Source: Rachycentron canadum
Taxonomy: Eukaryota > Chordata > Actinopteri > Carangiformes > Rachycentridae
Direction of reading: 5' to 3'
DNA: 64,000 nucleotides
Assembly (NCBI GenBank): GCA_038496675.1
Contig: CM076668.1
Location: forward strand, 5,137,443 to 5,201,442
The notes beneath the pieces were generated by a model, which was not told the DNA's origin, did not search any database, and worked only from the letters and a program-made list of their open reading frames with translations. Positions 34,271 through 45,335 of the stretch are shown piece by piece. Positions within the stretch are counted from its first letter, which is position 1, and the number at the start of each line of letters is the position of its first letter. Made by a program: the position numbers and the translations under genes.

Positions 34271-34544
34271 CTATAAATGGTGCAGGGGTGAGGGGCCTTT
34301 TCCATGTCTATATCCTGCATCACGATCTGTCCCTGACAAAAACATTTATGTATTGATACTATTTCAAAGGTTCCCCATTAAAAAGGGAGATTTTGAAGGT
34401 GTGTTTAGGTGTCCCAACACTGGATAATTCATTGCTTACTACAAACTGAACTGCACTTTAAAGCTATGAAAAAAAATCAAATCCTGACGGCAGACAACGT
34501 CCTATGTAATGAAACATAGTGTGTGCATTTGCTTCTGTGTTGCA

Positions 34545-34574
34545 TTAAAATAAAGGTTCTTGAAAAAAAAAAAA
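34545..34574 (+). terminator. Possible poly(A) signal followed by encoded A12
   Basis: AATAAA at about 34549, then GGTTCTTG and a run of 12 A starting near 34563. This is either a real 3' end next to genomic A-rich DNA or the 3' end of an old retroposed transcript. No coding sequence is recognisable upstream. Confidence 0.3.
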
Positions 34575-36440
34575 CGTGTGAAAAAAATGTGTGATATGAA
34601 GCCATTTTTAAGTGTCTTTAAGTGAAGGAATGGTGGCCTGAAGACAGGGAGTCAAACAAAATTTTTTGTATATTGGTGTCATTTACAAAAACAAAAACAT
34701 ATATATTACAGACACTGATGTAGAACCTTTGTGGGCTGGGAGCATGAACAGTTTTAGTGCAGTTATGTCTGTGTACACAAATATAAGTACAGTATATGTA
34801 CATATTGTGATGTCAATGAGAGGTGGTGTCATAGAGGGGAGACACATCCCCTCTTGGTGGCTGCAGAAAGGACTAAAACCCAATATGGCTGCCAGCTAAA
34901 GACCACAAGAGCCATGGTCAGCGGGGCAGCCAGGACAAAGGCTGCTGCCCATCTGAACCAGACTGACTTGAAGTGTGAATAGACTAGAGTTTGTGCGAAC
35001 AGAGAGGGAAATGAGGTTGAGCAGAGAGGACCAGAACTAATATTGTTACGGCTGAGGAACAGAGTTTTGAGTTATATCATTATTATTAATTTAGTTCTGT
35101 TGGCCTCCTGATGCACAAGAATGAAGTTAACTCGTTTGAGACTGAATATAACAAGTTTGTGTTGAAACCCAATGGCTGACGGTCTTTTCCCAGCACCCAC
35201 GCTTCTAGAGGAGAGGTACAACATCACAATATATATGTAAGTATGTAAAAAACCAAACATAAAATAAGAATAAATAAAGAAAAAACATTTAAAGTAATTC
35301 TACATTCTTTCAAATGGCATGTTTTAATACGATGAAAACAGCTTTTTGCACCAGATTCATAATGCCCACTGTCCTGTTAGGTCTGCAGACAACAGCCACA
35401 GCCATGGAGGTTCGCATCTACATTCATTCATCTGGCCGACGCTTTTATCCATTTATTTATTTACAAGTAAAGGACGAGGCCAAAGCTTCATGGCGCTGGT
35501 GAGACGGATGCAGGTCTACCGTGAGGCAACCAACAAATATTTGGTGGAGAGTTGATTGTTGTGGTGGAAAAGACGAGAGAGCCAAGTTTGGTTTGGCGTT
35601 GCACTCTGAGTGTAACTTCATTAGCCGTTTGTCTATGTGACGGCCGACTGGTTTCTTTCTCGTCACTACTTCACAAGCACGGAGGATGATAGAAGGGAGA
35701 GACTGAGCTGTGCGTGTCTAATGACCGCAGAGCTTATAGCCAACCAGCTGGCACAATCCTGCGTGCTGTAATATCTGTAGCCAGTAATTCACTGGCGCTG
35801 CCGACCCGCTGTCGTCATTCTCTTTATGAAGTATGGAAGCTGTTGCATCGCAGCAGACAAACAGACCGACCCTGTTGAGCTGTCCGTCACATTAACAAGC
35901 CAGTAAAATCCCACCCTTGCTGCTGCGGGGGCGGGACCCTGAGTAGGAGGTTGTTGCCCTGTTAAAGTTAATGAGAGCTCATATCTTTTACTGGCAAATT
36001 TTCACCTGCGTGGCATGGGGCTCGAACGCAGGAGTGCGTCTCCTTTCCAAATGCTGCTGCTACTGCATTTTGTTATTAAATGGATGACGCAAGTGTGTTG
36101 TGTATGGTGTATGAAGGTGTGAACAGTTGGTTGTTTATATAATTCCTCAGTCCCCATGGTGTCACTACTTCTGTACAGTGATGCAAACTACTTCTTTTAT
36201 ATCTGAGGTGGGAAAAACACATTTTACCCAGTGTCGAGATGAATAAGCCCGAAGGTTTAACACATCACTTGAATTGTATGTGAGCCTTACAACAGCAATA
36301 CTGATTTGTGTTCAAAAGTTATGTTTCTGTAAAAAAATTACTTTATAAGGGTTGAACACTTCACTAAAATGATGATTAACATCAGACAACCTAAATTTAA
36401 ATGTTATTTACTCAACATTACTCAGGTAGTGGTTTAAATC
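34575..36440. other. Mostly unique stretch, with one short repeat fragment
   Basis: 'CATCTGGCCGACGCTTTTATCC' lies at about 35428 (described, not extended). It matches the 'GGCAGACGCTTTTATCCAAA' motif of a very abundant teleost repeat. From about 35560 to 35960 the sequence is non-repetitive and GC-balanced with no open frame, resembling conserved non-coding DNA. No gene is seen. Confidence 0.4.
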
Positions 36441-36718
36441 ATGTCGTCACGAGGGCAACGTATAGAGATACAGAGACAAACCATTTACATTCACACGTAA
36501 ACCTAATTACACAAGAATTCGTGTTCACACTCACGCCTACGAACAATTAACCTAAGTTTCATGTCTTTGGACTGTGGGAGGAAGCTGGAGAACCTGGAGG
36601 GAACCCACGCAGGCACAGGGAGAACATGCAAACACCACACAGAGAGGTCCCCAGGCTCGGGAATCAAACCCAGAACCATCTTGCTGTGAGGCGACAGTGT
36701 TAACCACTGCACCACCAG
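36441..36718 (+). mobile_element. L2/CR1-type LINE tail
   Basis: Contains 'CAATTAACCTAAGTTTCATG', 'TCTTTGGACTGTGGGAGGAA', 'GGGAACCCACGCAGGCACAG', 'AACATGCAAAC', 'AAACCCAGAACCATCTTGCT' and 'GTGAGGCGACAG...CCACTGCACCACC'. The terminal half is well preserved. The left limit is approximate. Confidence 0.8.
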
Positions 36719-39309
36719 AAACAATAACCCACAAATATAAAAACTATTTTGAATGGATAAGAAGCAATACACAGCGTAACGTCGAAAGCCAACTCAGCTG
36801 GAGCAAACACAGATGATATTGACCTCCATGTTACTGTTAGATGGTTAGATTAGACGTTAGATTTGAAAACGGAATGAATTTTGCTCATTTAACAAGCCTG
36901 AAGTTACAAACCAAGCAGTGTGGGTGACATGCATAAATACCATCCCTCGAAAACTAATTGTGCCCAAATGTAATAGTAATGTGCACAGCTGCAGGCAGTA
37001 AACAGGTTGTTCAGTTCAATGTAAAGCTTGAGGCAACATTAATCAAACACAGTACGCTGACAATAAACCGCATTCAGACCGGCAGCTGTCATTCATTTGA
37101 ATGAAACCAGCGCAGGAGATTTAGACAAAACGATGCAGGATCATCTGGCAAGTGGTGGATGCCCGCTCAACTTTTGCTGCAATGCAATGTGACATCATGC
37201 GGCAGACCTCTGCGTTGGCCAATCAAATACACAAAGCTTTCAACTGTATTTATTGTGGATCATATTTTAAGTTTGAATTACACCTTAAAAAAGCGGGGAA
37301 GAGTTTGGGCCAGGAGTCACTATCAGAAAATGATGAAACAGGCTTGGCTAACTGTTCAGTGTGCGAACTTCGGTAGAAGAGAAAATATAATAGAGACAAG
37401 AGTTAACATTAACTTTGCTTTCCATCGTTGGACACAGCCCTTGGTGGGTAAAGAAATTGATATTTGACACAGTCACTTTTCTTACAGACTAATGCTAACG
37501 TTAGCTATTTAGCAATGGCAAAACTTGATAAAGCTTATGGATAGTGATAAGCTTGCTTTGAACCATCACTAAGGTTAGCTTTGATCACTGGTGGAACTCC
37601 CATGATGCATTGAGCAGTCTCTCTCTCTTTCTTTCTCCTCTCATCCCTGCTTGCTCTTTGTTGTGTGTTTGTCTGTGTGAAGGTCCGCCTGTAATATTTG
37701 AGGTTTTGATACTACCTCGAGATGATCCGGTGCCATACAGAAATAAAATCTGTGTAATACGCATTTAAGCCAAGAGCTAAAACAGGAAACTAATATTGAC
37801 TATTACATTAGACCATAAAAGGCCTAAAAAGCTCTTTACCATCCTTAAATCTCATCAGTTCCTCATTTGCCATTCATGTTCACACTTTAGCTGACTTGCA
37901 ACATACTGTTTTTTATTGCCCCAGCACAGTAGGTGTTGAGTCAGAATGCAGCTGCTTCTGGATAACTGATGTGTAACTGCTGCATCCACGTCACTGTTCA
38001 CAATCTACTTCCTTCCTCCACTGCTCTACTCACACAACTCAATACATTAGGTTTCATTAGTGTCAAGAACATCCCTTTGATGGATCCACATAAAGGTTTG
38101 GTCACACCAGCCCTTATTGCTAAATTCTCCAGTCCAGAAAACGGATGTTGTGCAACGTCACAGGTCCAAAAATACACTGAGCGGAGTGATCAAGATGAGA
38201 GCAAAGCTGCTCTTTGTAATGATGACACACCCCCATTATAATGACTTCTCAATTCCCAGACACAGTGCACCAATGTTTGTGTTGGCTGACTGTGGGAACT
38301 CAAAGTTAAACAAAGGTGAACTCTGACATGAAGGTTTGCCAGGAGATCACATTAAAAAAGTGCCATAAAGTGAACTGAATCCATGCTGTTTGAGAACACT
38401 CTGCATTTCCCTGTAGTCCCTCTTACCTGTGTATGAGTCTAACCTTGAGCTTCATTCAAAGAGTGATCAAAAATGGATTTTCCACCCACTATGACATTAT
38501 GTGTTTCGCAGCAGCTTAGCTGAGGTTTCTGAGTCTTTTATGTACTCACAGACCAGATCTGATACCATATCATTTTGCTGTTGAATGAGGGACAAGATAA
38601 ATAGTTGTCATCTTTACGGGCTACATGGTGAAATCTGTGGTTTGAATTTTCTTGGCTGACTACAGCAGTTGCCATGACAATCGGGAGATGTTTTCATTAA
38701 AGACAACACTGTGGTTTTCCAGCCTTTTCTTTCTTGCTTGCTAAAGAGTGTGTGCGCGCTGCTGTGTGGGTGCATGCCTGCGCTTGGGCACGCTGTGTGT
38801 ACGTGCTCTCCGTTCCCAGGTACTCGTGCATGGGGCAACACACTGACCAAACAAACCTGTCGAGGGAGTCGTGTGATGGAACGTCCACATGTAAACCTGA
38901 TCCTCTGTTTGCAGGAGAAGCCAAACAGCCTGTGTTAACCAGCCACTCAGACGTTATCTGATCTCGATCTGTGGTGTTGGGGGGGGGTACTGTTCAGCTT
39001 GACTGAGGTATCCCAACCACACACGGAGAAGACTTGGTGTCTGGAGGAAAGGAACACCGCCAGCTATGGTATATTATTTTCTTTACACTGTCATATTTAT
39101 GAATTAAAGGGTAACATAAAATATTGAGGATGGCAAGATGGAAATGAAATTCACTGGTTGAGATCTGAGGGAAATTAGGTGGAAACGACGTTTGGACTGA
39201 GATCAGCTAAGATCAGCCAAACTTTTACCACCTCATTATTTATGTAGGCAATCAAAGTACATTCATTGTGAATATTCCTTTAAACCAAAGTATGCTTTGG
39301 GATGGCTGT
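36719..39309. other. Non-coding stretch, no confirmed gene
   Basis: Two overlapping + frames at 37152-37467 show no domain. GT-rich sequence lies at 38745-38800 and a G8 run at about 38980. An acceptor-like site (CTGTTTGCAG, about 38914) lacks a donor. Confidence 0.45.
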
Positions 39310-39700
39310 TGTGTGGTCGCTCAGTCTACTACTTTGGTCCAGAGTTAAGTATCTCAACAACTATTTAATGGTTTACCATGAAATAGCATGTGCAGATGTT
39401 CATGGTCCCAAGAGAACGAATCCTAATGGCTTTGGTGATCCCCTGACTTCTCATTAAGCAGGTCAAAGATTTCACTTATCCTATAAAGTATCTCAACATC
39501 CACTTTAATGATTGGTATAACATTTTGCACATGCATTCATGGTTCCCAGATGATTGATCCTAATGACTTTGGTGACTGTTCCCCTCTGAGTTCTGAGTAG
39601 AATGTCTTCACAACTCTTGGATGGATTACAATGAAATTTGGTACATTACTATAACTTGTTGGATGAACAGTAATGACTCAGTGAACAGCACTTTTCAGCT
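39310..39700 (+). repeat. Quasi-tandem 'ATCTCAACAACTATTGGATGG' family
   Basis: The unit recurs three times with drift: TATCTCAACAACTATTTAATGG (about 39350), TATCTCAACATCCACTTTAATG (about 39486) and TGTCTTCACAACTCTTGGATGG (about 39602). Each is followed by ATGAAAT(AG/TTGG)-type sequence and 'CATTCATGGTTCCCAGA' / 'CTAATGACTTTGGTGA'. Known from many percomorph genomes. The inverted form occurs at 54100-54412 and 54856-55010. Confidence 0.75.
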
Positions 39701-39803
39701 ACCACCATCAATCATGTATTAATTTTAATTTGCTTTTGACAAAACTAATGGCGCCGCTGTTCTGATAGCCTGAAGCCTGAAGGACACATAAAACTACACT
39801 GAC

Positions 39804-40124
39804 GTCCATCCATCCATTATCTATACCACTTATCCATGCAGGGTCAGGGGGTTGGAGCCAATCCCAGCTGACATAGGGCGAGGGTGGGGTCTACCCTGGA
39901 CAGGTCACCAGTCCATTGCGATGCCGTCATATACAGACATACAAAGTCATCCATCCATGCACGCTCACACTCACGCCTACGGGCAATTAACCTAAATTGC
40001 ATGTCTTTGGACTGTGGGAGGAAGCTAGAGTACCCAGAGGGAACCCACACAGGAAGAACGTGCAAACCCCAAACCCAGAACCTTCTTGCTGTGAGCAGTG
40101 CTAACCACTGAACTACCATGCCGC
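39804..40124 (+). mobile_element. L2/CR1-type LINE tail with target duplication
   Basis: The most complete copy: ATCCATCCATTATCTATACC, GAGCCAATCCCAGCTGACAT, 'ACCCTGGACAGGTCACCAGT', 'GGGCAATTAACCTAAATTGC', the CTTTGGACTGTGGGAGGAAG block and the end ACTACCATGCCGCC. Flanks: CTACACTGAC (39794-39803) and CTACACCGAC (40125-40134), 9 of 10 identical. The minus-strand open frame through it is a by-product. Confidence 0.85.
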
Positions 40125-40134
40125 CTACACCGAC

Positions 40135-41897
40135 ACAGTGTTTGGTATTTTAAACCACAATAATATCTTCTTACAGTTATCAAAACTTTGCATAAAACAC
40201 AGGAACTGTTTAAACTGTGGGAGAAAAAAGGACCATGATGTCACAGTTTAGCAGCAGTTGTATCTTAAGTCTTGATATAACTTAAGACTGAGCTGCACCT
40301 CAGAATAAGCAGACCTTTAATATAGAGCAACAGCACAGTTCCGGTTTCTGGTATAAAGTATCATTGGAGGTTACGTGATAGCCTTTGCTGAAAGAAAAAT
40401 CATTAGTGTTGGATAGAGCATCAACTCAAAAAAAAAAAAAAAAAGGAAAAAGCCCACCGACAAGGTTTTGGGCTAGAAGGACCTGCAGACTCAGGTAGCA
40501 ATGGTTTAGAGAAGGAGCAGAATGCATGTTTGTTTAAGGCTGCCGGTTATGGAGCGTGACCAAACAGACTCTTAACCACATTCCTTTCTCTTTCTCTGTC
40601 CTTTTAACTCTCTCTCTCCTCCTTTTGCTCCATCTCTCTCTCTTCCCCGCCCTTGCTCGCAGTCTCGAGTCTCTGGAAAATCACTTTGTCCACATCACAG
40701 GACTTCATGCTCGGTTCTGCACTGCCGCACACACCTGATTAGTGACCATTTGTTTAGATTGTAGGACGTTACAAATATCTGAAGCAATAACTGACGGGAG
40801 ACCTGTTTGTTTTTCCAGTCTGACAACACACAAGCACAAATTACAGTGACGTCCACCAATACAAACCACAAAGCATACCCAAAGCATAAAGTAGCACAAA
40901 ACACTGTTCCACTGCTACATTGTGGTTGAGGTAAATATTAAGTCTTTCTGTTATGTCTCCTTGTCCTTCATATTTATGCTGTTAAAGCTGCTGTGGTATG
41001 TCAAATATGACAACTAACTCAAATAAATGATGCAAGGTTTATATTCATGGCAGAGTCATGGTTACAGCAACAGTTGAGGTTGCATTGTGAGCTCATACCA
41101 ATAATGCAAATAATAATTAAAATCAAAAATACATCAAAAAGAAGACTTTATGCAGCTTTTTGCCACTGAGAGCAAATCAGAAAGGGCAGACTTTGAGTTT
41201 CTCTTTGTAATCATTTATGACATCAATGTATATATTCTCATATATACTCGGGGTCACTGACATAGATATTATATAGTTGATAAAGTACACAACCTTTCCC
41301 ATGATAACCTGCAAAAAAAAACATATATATATAACAAGCACTTTACAATAATAATATTTCAACATTTCCAATGGTTGTTGGATTTCACACACTTGGGTCT
41401 TGTCTACGATGAGCGATGATGAGTCAAATGATTAAAAATTTATTTATAAAGAAAACAATGCAACTAACAAGAAACTGATGAAAGCTGTGAGGTGTGGTCA
41501 TCAGTATTGGTGGTGTGGGTGCAAGAGTGTGAAGAATGTGTGTCAGGGGATGTTGGCTGCTTGAACAAGAATGGAAAATGTTAAGGAGTTAAGGAGCCAA
41601 AAGAGAGAGAGAAAGAAAGAGAGAGAGTAGGTGGAAACACCAGGCCCAGGTGCTTCAATCTAGGTTGATCTATGTACATGGACTCAACCCTGCAAGTATT
41701 AAAATAAATAATAAATTAAAACAATAAACTGCCAAAGTAGCAAAACAAAAAATCCCAGTGATGAGCCAGGGGGAACGCCACAGTGTGGTCAAGATGATAA
41801 TTAATGATATAATATAATAATAATTAAGGATTGATGAGCTGGGAGCCATGAATCTGGAAAACTCTTGGCAATCCATTTAGTCGGTGTTGAGCAATTG
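40135..41897. other. Non-coding stretch with simple repeats
   Basis: Contains a short palindrome TCTTAAGT...ACTTAAGA (about 40262-40286), an A17 run (40428-40444), a C/T-rich tract (40580-40660) that ends in a strong acceptor-like CTCGCAG, and an AG-rich tract (41604-41632). No exon with both splice sites is found. Confidence 0.45.
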
Positions 41898-42145
41898 CAG
41901 GGCGGTGAGGTGGTGCAGTGGTAAGCAAAATACAGCAAGAGGGTTCTGGGTTTGAACGTGAGGCCTGGCGTTCAGGTTTTTCAAGTTGTCCCTGTGGCTT
42001 ACTCCCACTGTGCAAAGACATGCACCGTAGGTTAATTTCTTAATAGGTGTGTGCTTGAGGGTGAATGGTTATCTTCAGATGTCACCCTGTGATAGGCTTG
42101 TGACCTGTCCGTCCAGGATGTGATTGGCTACACCCCCCCCTCAGA
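41898..42145 (-). mobile_element. L2/CR1-type LINE tail, inverted
   Basis: 'GGGCGGTGAGGTGGTGCAGT', 'GGGTTCTGGGTTTGAACG', 'AAGACATGCACCGTAGGTTA' and 'GATAGGCTTGTGACCTGTCC' are reverse complements of the + copies at 36441 and 39804. It is followed by a C8 run (about 42132). Confidence 0.75.
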
Positions 42146-43980
42146 CTGATGAATCAACACTGCCGTCCCTAGAAGCCACATTACTAATGTGTATGTACAT
42201 TGTAGCCTTATGGTCCCCCCCTCCCTGACTGTGTGCGCCCACAGGTTGGTACATGACTTGCTCCAGCACTACCCATAGTGTTTCACTACTGTTTTGTGAA
42301 GCAGCACTGCTGTTGCTACAGCTGATTCCTTGTTACTGAACCCACGTAATACCATGTAATATTATGTCTCCGTACGCTCGCTGCAGCTCAGCGGTTGCAT
42401 TTGATTCACTTGTTTTCCACATTGCACTGTGCCAGCGCTATGGTTAGTGGCAGAGCGCTCTCGAGGGGCATGACTCTCTTTGGTTTTGGACCTGAGCGGC
42501 CTTACTTCCATTTAATGAGGCCCGTCTTTAAAAATGAGAGACAGAGAAGGAGAGTGAGAGAAACATATCCTTCGCTCTGTTCTGTCTGAACAGCTGCGCC
42601 TGTGGTTTTCCCTCTCTGATGGCACTGTGGTTTTGGGAGTCGTGCCCTTCAGACAATCTACCTCTCCTCCGATGTTTGATGGCAGCTCTTCTGAGACACA
42701 GGGAGCTACACAGTGAAAGAGAGCGAAAGGGAGAGAGTGAGATACACGCCACTGGCAAAAGCAACATGTGCTCTTACAGAATGATTGATAGCATGTAATT
42801 AAAACACAAAATGGCACTCACTCAGTAACTTTCTGTAAGTCTCTGGTTGACAAAATGGCAAACGGTTATGCAAACCAGATCATCAATAATTAAGAAATAT
42901 GGCATGGCCTACTTTATGTAATGATCCTGTCCTCTGAATGGACACAGAGCCATTTGAAATATAACGTCTCAAGTGCTAAATGGCAACCAGGCTTTGCCAC
43001 AGTAACCAAAACACCATGCAACATTTACCCTCCTGCTCTGCCTTTGCCAGAAAGTCTCAGGAAAAGGCAGATACCCAAGAGCAGACACATGTAGAAGAGT
43101 GGCATGAAGAAATAATCACCAGAGAAAAAGATGAGGGAATTGGAGGAGATGAGAGAGATAATAAAACTGTAGCCCTGTGTCGCGGCCAGGACTTGTGGTT
43201 AGGCTGAGGTATAGGCACCGGAAATAAATTCAGTGAGCATCACTGGGTCGTAGCATCCTGATAAACATGATAAGATGGGAGTTAACTGAGCCTTCGTGGT
43301 CCATGATAGGATATAACGTTTTCCTCCTTATTATCTCTCTCAAACAACATAAACTAACCACAAACTAGTACTAGTGCTATTACATTATTTGGTGGGTCAT
43401 AATAAGTATGGTGCTTTTTGCTCTTTTTGGTATAATACTTTATGATTTCAAAAGGTACTTTGTGGCATTTTGCTGCTCTCTGTGGCACACTTTGTGGGTT
43501 ACATGAGGTATTTAGTGGTTCCGTTCCATACTTCTTTCCGTAACCTCTTTCTTCTTACTTTCTCTTTCTGGGTTTTTCATCACAACAGTGCTTCCCCACT
43601 GGTCAGGTATTAAAAGGGCTGTATCCACTTGTCGGTGCGTTGTGTGGGTACGCGTCTGCTGTGTAACCTTCCCTCTCCAGCGGCTCGTATTGCCTTTCTA
43701 CTAAATGTCGGTCATCTGTGCTCCTGCTCACAGCTGGTGGGCAAAGGCAGGACATGCAGACAAAAACACCACCGGAGAAAAACAACAGATAAAGGACAGA
43801 AAGAAGTTCAGTCAGGAAAGAGGAGTGAAGGGAGGGAAGTCCAAATCAAGTCAAGGACAGACAGATAGAAGAAGGAGAGGAAACACTTCTATCAGTTAGT
43901 CAGGAGTTGTGTAACCTTGGCATGCGATCTTATCCAGGGCAGGAGTCAACCCTCCTTACCTTTCACTTTGTAATCAGCAC
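42146..43980. other. Non-coding stretch upstream of the candidate microexon
   Basis: No repeat family recognised. Short open frames (42395-43899) lack domains. Sequence at about 42365-42530 is GC-balanced and non-repetitive. An acceptor-like CTGCTCACAG occurs near 43732 without a donor. Confidence 0.4.
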
Positions 43981-44013
43981 TATTTTCTTCTCATTCTGTT
44001 TCTTCCTGCTCAG

Positions 44014-44040
44014 TGGTTCAGTGATATCTTGGACAGTGAG
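44014..44040 (+). CDS. Candidate 27-nt microexon
   Basis: Seen: a long pyrimidine tract (about 43981-44010) ending TTCCTGCTCAG, 27 nt of exon, and the donor GAG|GTGAGT at 44041. A length of 27 keeps the reading frame. Phase 0 reads WFSDILDSE; phase 2, required after the 522-526 start, reads eight codons GSVISWTV with the flanking codons split; phase 1 has a stop. Known: vertebrate neural microexons of 3-27 nt typically have strong upstream pyrimidine tracts like this. The identity of the host gene is not recognised. The sequence could also be a decoy pair of sites. Confidence 0.4.
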
Positions 44041-44046
44041 GTGAGT

Positions 44047-45126
44047 GTACTGTAGTATCAATTAACTTCCCTGACCCCCCACCCTCCCTTTAACTCCCTT
44101 CCCCTCCCACTATAACCTTTCACAGTTGTAGTTAATAACATTTTAAATTCAATAGAAATGATGAGCGGTTACAATACAAAGCACTGTTGTAGCTTACACT
44201 GTATAAAATAGTTCAGATTGGCTTCAGCTCGACCAAATACAACAGCAAAATGGTGCTAACACAATAATGAATAATTCAATCATACATTAAAGCAGCGCAG
44301 TCACACGAAGCTCAGTCAATGCATGACTTTTACTTATCAATGCACTTTGTCTGTCATTAACACACTGCTTCTCCCCTGAAAAGTAAAGCCAGGGACCCCA
44401 AGTTTCCTGTTTTAATGAAAGACCATGTGCTGTATTTTAACAATCCGAAGCGCACGGTCTAAAGTCCACTCAGGGCGTGAACTGAAAGTTGCAAAGAAGG
44501 CACTTTGTCACCCTTTTCGGCAGGTGTGAAATGCCCTTTAACATTATTACCTGAAGTCTACAAGATGCGCTCTGTGTGAGTCTGTAGATAGAGGTAGGGC
44601 AATTATCTCTGCCCATAGGTGGGTATATGTACAATTTCACATTTAAGCCCAATCATGCCAGCATTTACAATGGTGAGCTTTCATTCAACTTTGGTGAAAT
44701 CCAAATTTCCACTGTTGACCAATGGCTATCTGACTTGGCAGAGGAAGCTATCATAGCTCATTAGCTTTGTAACAGCATCCACTTTTACTTATTCCTGCTG
44801 CATTGGAGTATAGCAGTTACAGGGTATCTTATTTGTATGTTTTGTTATTCTAGAAGAACATTCATTCAGTCTAGAAGAAATGTTGCGATTTCAGAAGGAA
44901 CTTAATTCCTTTTCTCACTGCATGAGCTGTCTTTAGTGGTGGAAAGCAATGCCAATGTTACCTCATGTCTCAATAACGTCTTTTCTTCTTCTGAAGTTAG
45001 CTTGCTACCAAGCTAGCCCCAGACCATTAGACATAATGCTGCTCAGAGGACGTGTTGCTCCTGTATCATAAAGACAGTGATGGCCGAAGCTGTTGTTTAG
45101 ACACTATTTAGAGGAAACTAGAACTT
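44047..45126. other. Non-coding stretch, nothing identified
   Basis: C-rich CCCCCCACCC near 44074-44085; otherwise unique AT-mixed sequence. No gene seen. Confidence 0.5.
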
Positions 45127-45335
45127 AAAGCAGGGTATGTATTAGGGGGTGGCTACCATGTGATTGACACACAATCAGGATAGAGTACAGAGCAGGTCAG
45201 ATCAACCTCTCACTCCTCCTCAGCTCCAACTTCTCCTCCAAATATGGTTTCTTCTGGTTTCAAAAAAACAACATGGCGACGACCAAACTACAAACGGGAA
45301 CAAACAAATGGGTGACGTCAAATTGGATCGACATT
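45127..45335 (+). mobile_element. Dispersed short element, copy C (right half)
   Basis: Begins at the internal block AAAGCAGGGTATGTATTAGG and continues through GAGCAGGTCAGATCAACC, CTCACTCCTCCTCAGCTCC, GTTTCTTCTGGTTTCAAAAA, ACATGGCGACGACCAAA and AATGGGTGACGTCA. The left half is missing. Confidence 0.75.

Noticed and set aside
39844..40119. 91-codon minus-strand open frame
   Set aside because: Antisense read of a LINE tail. The same peptide pattern appears in the tail at 36441-36718, as expected of a repeat.
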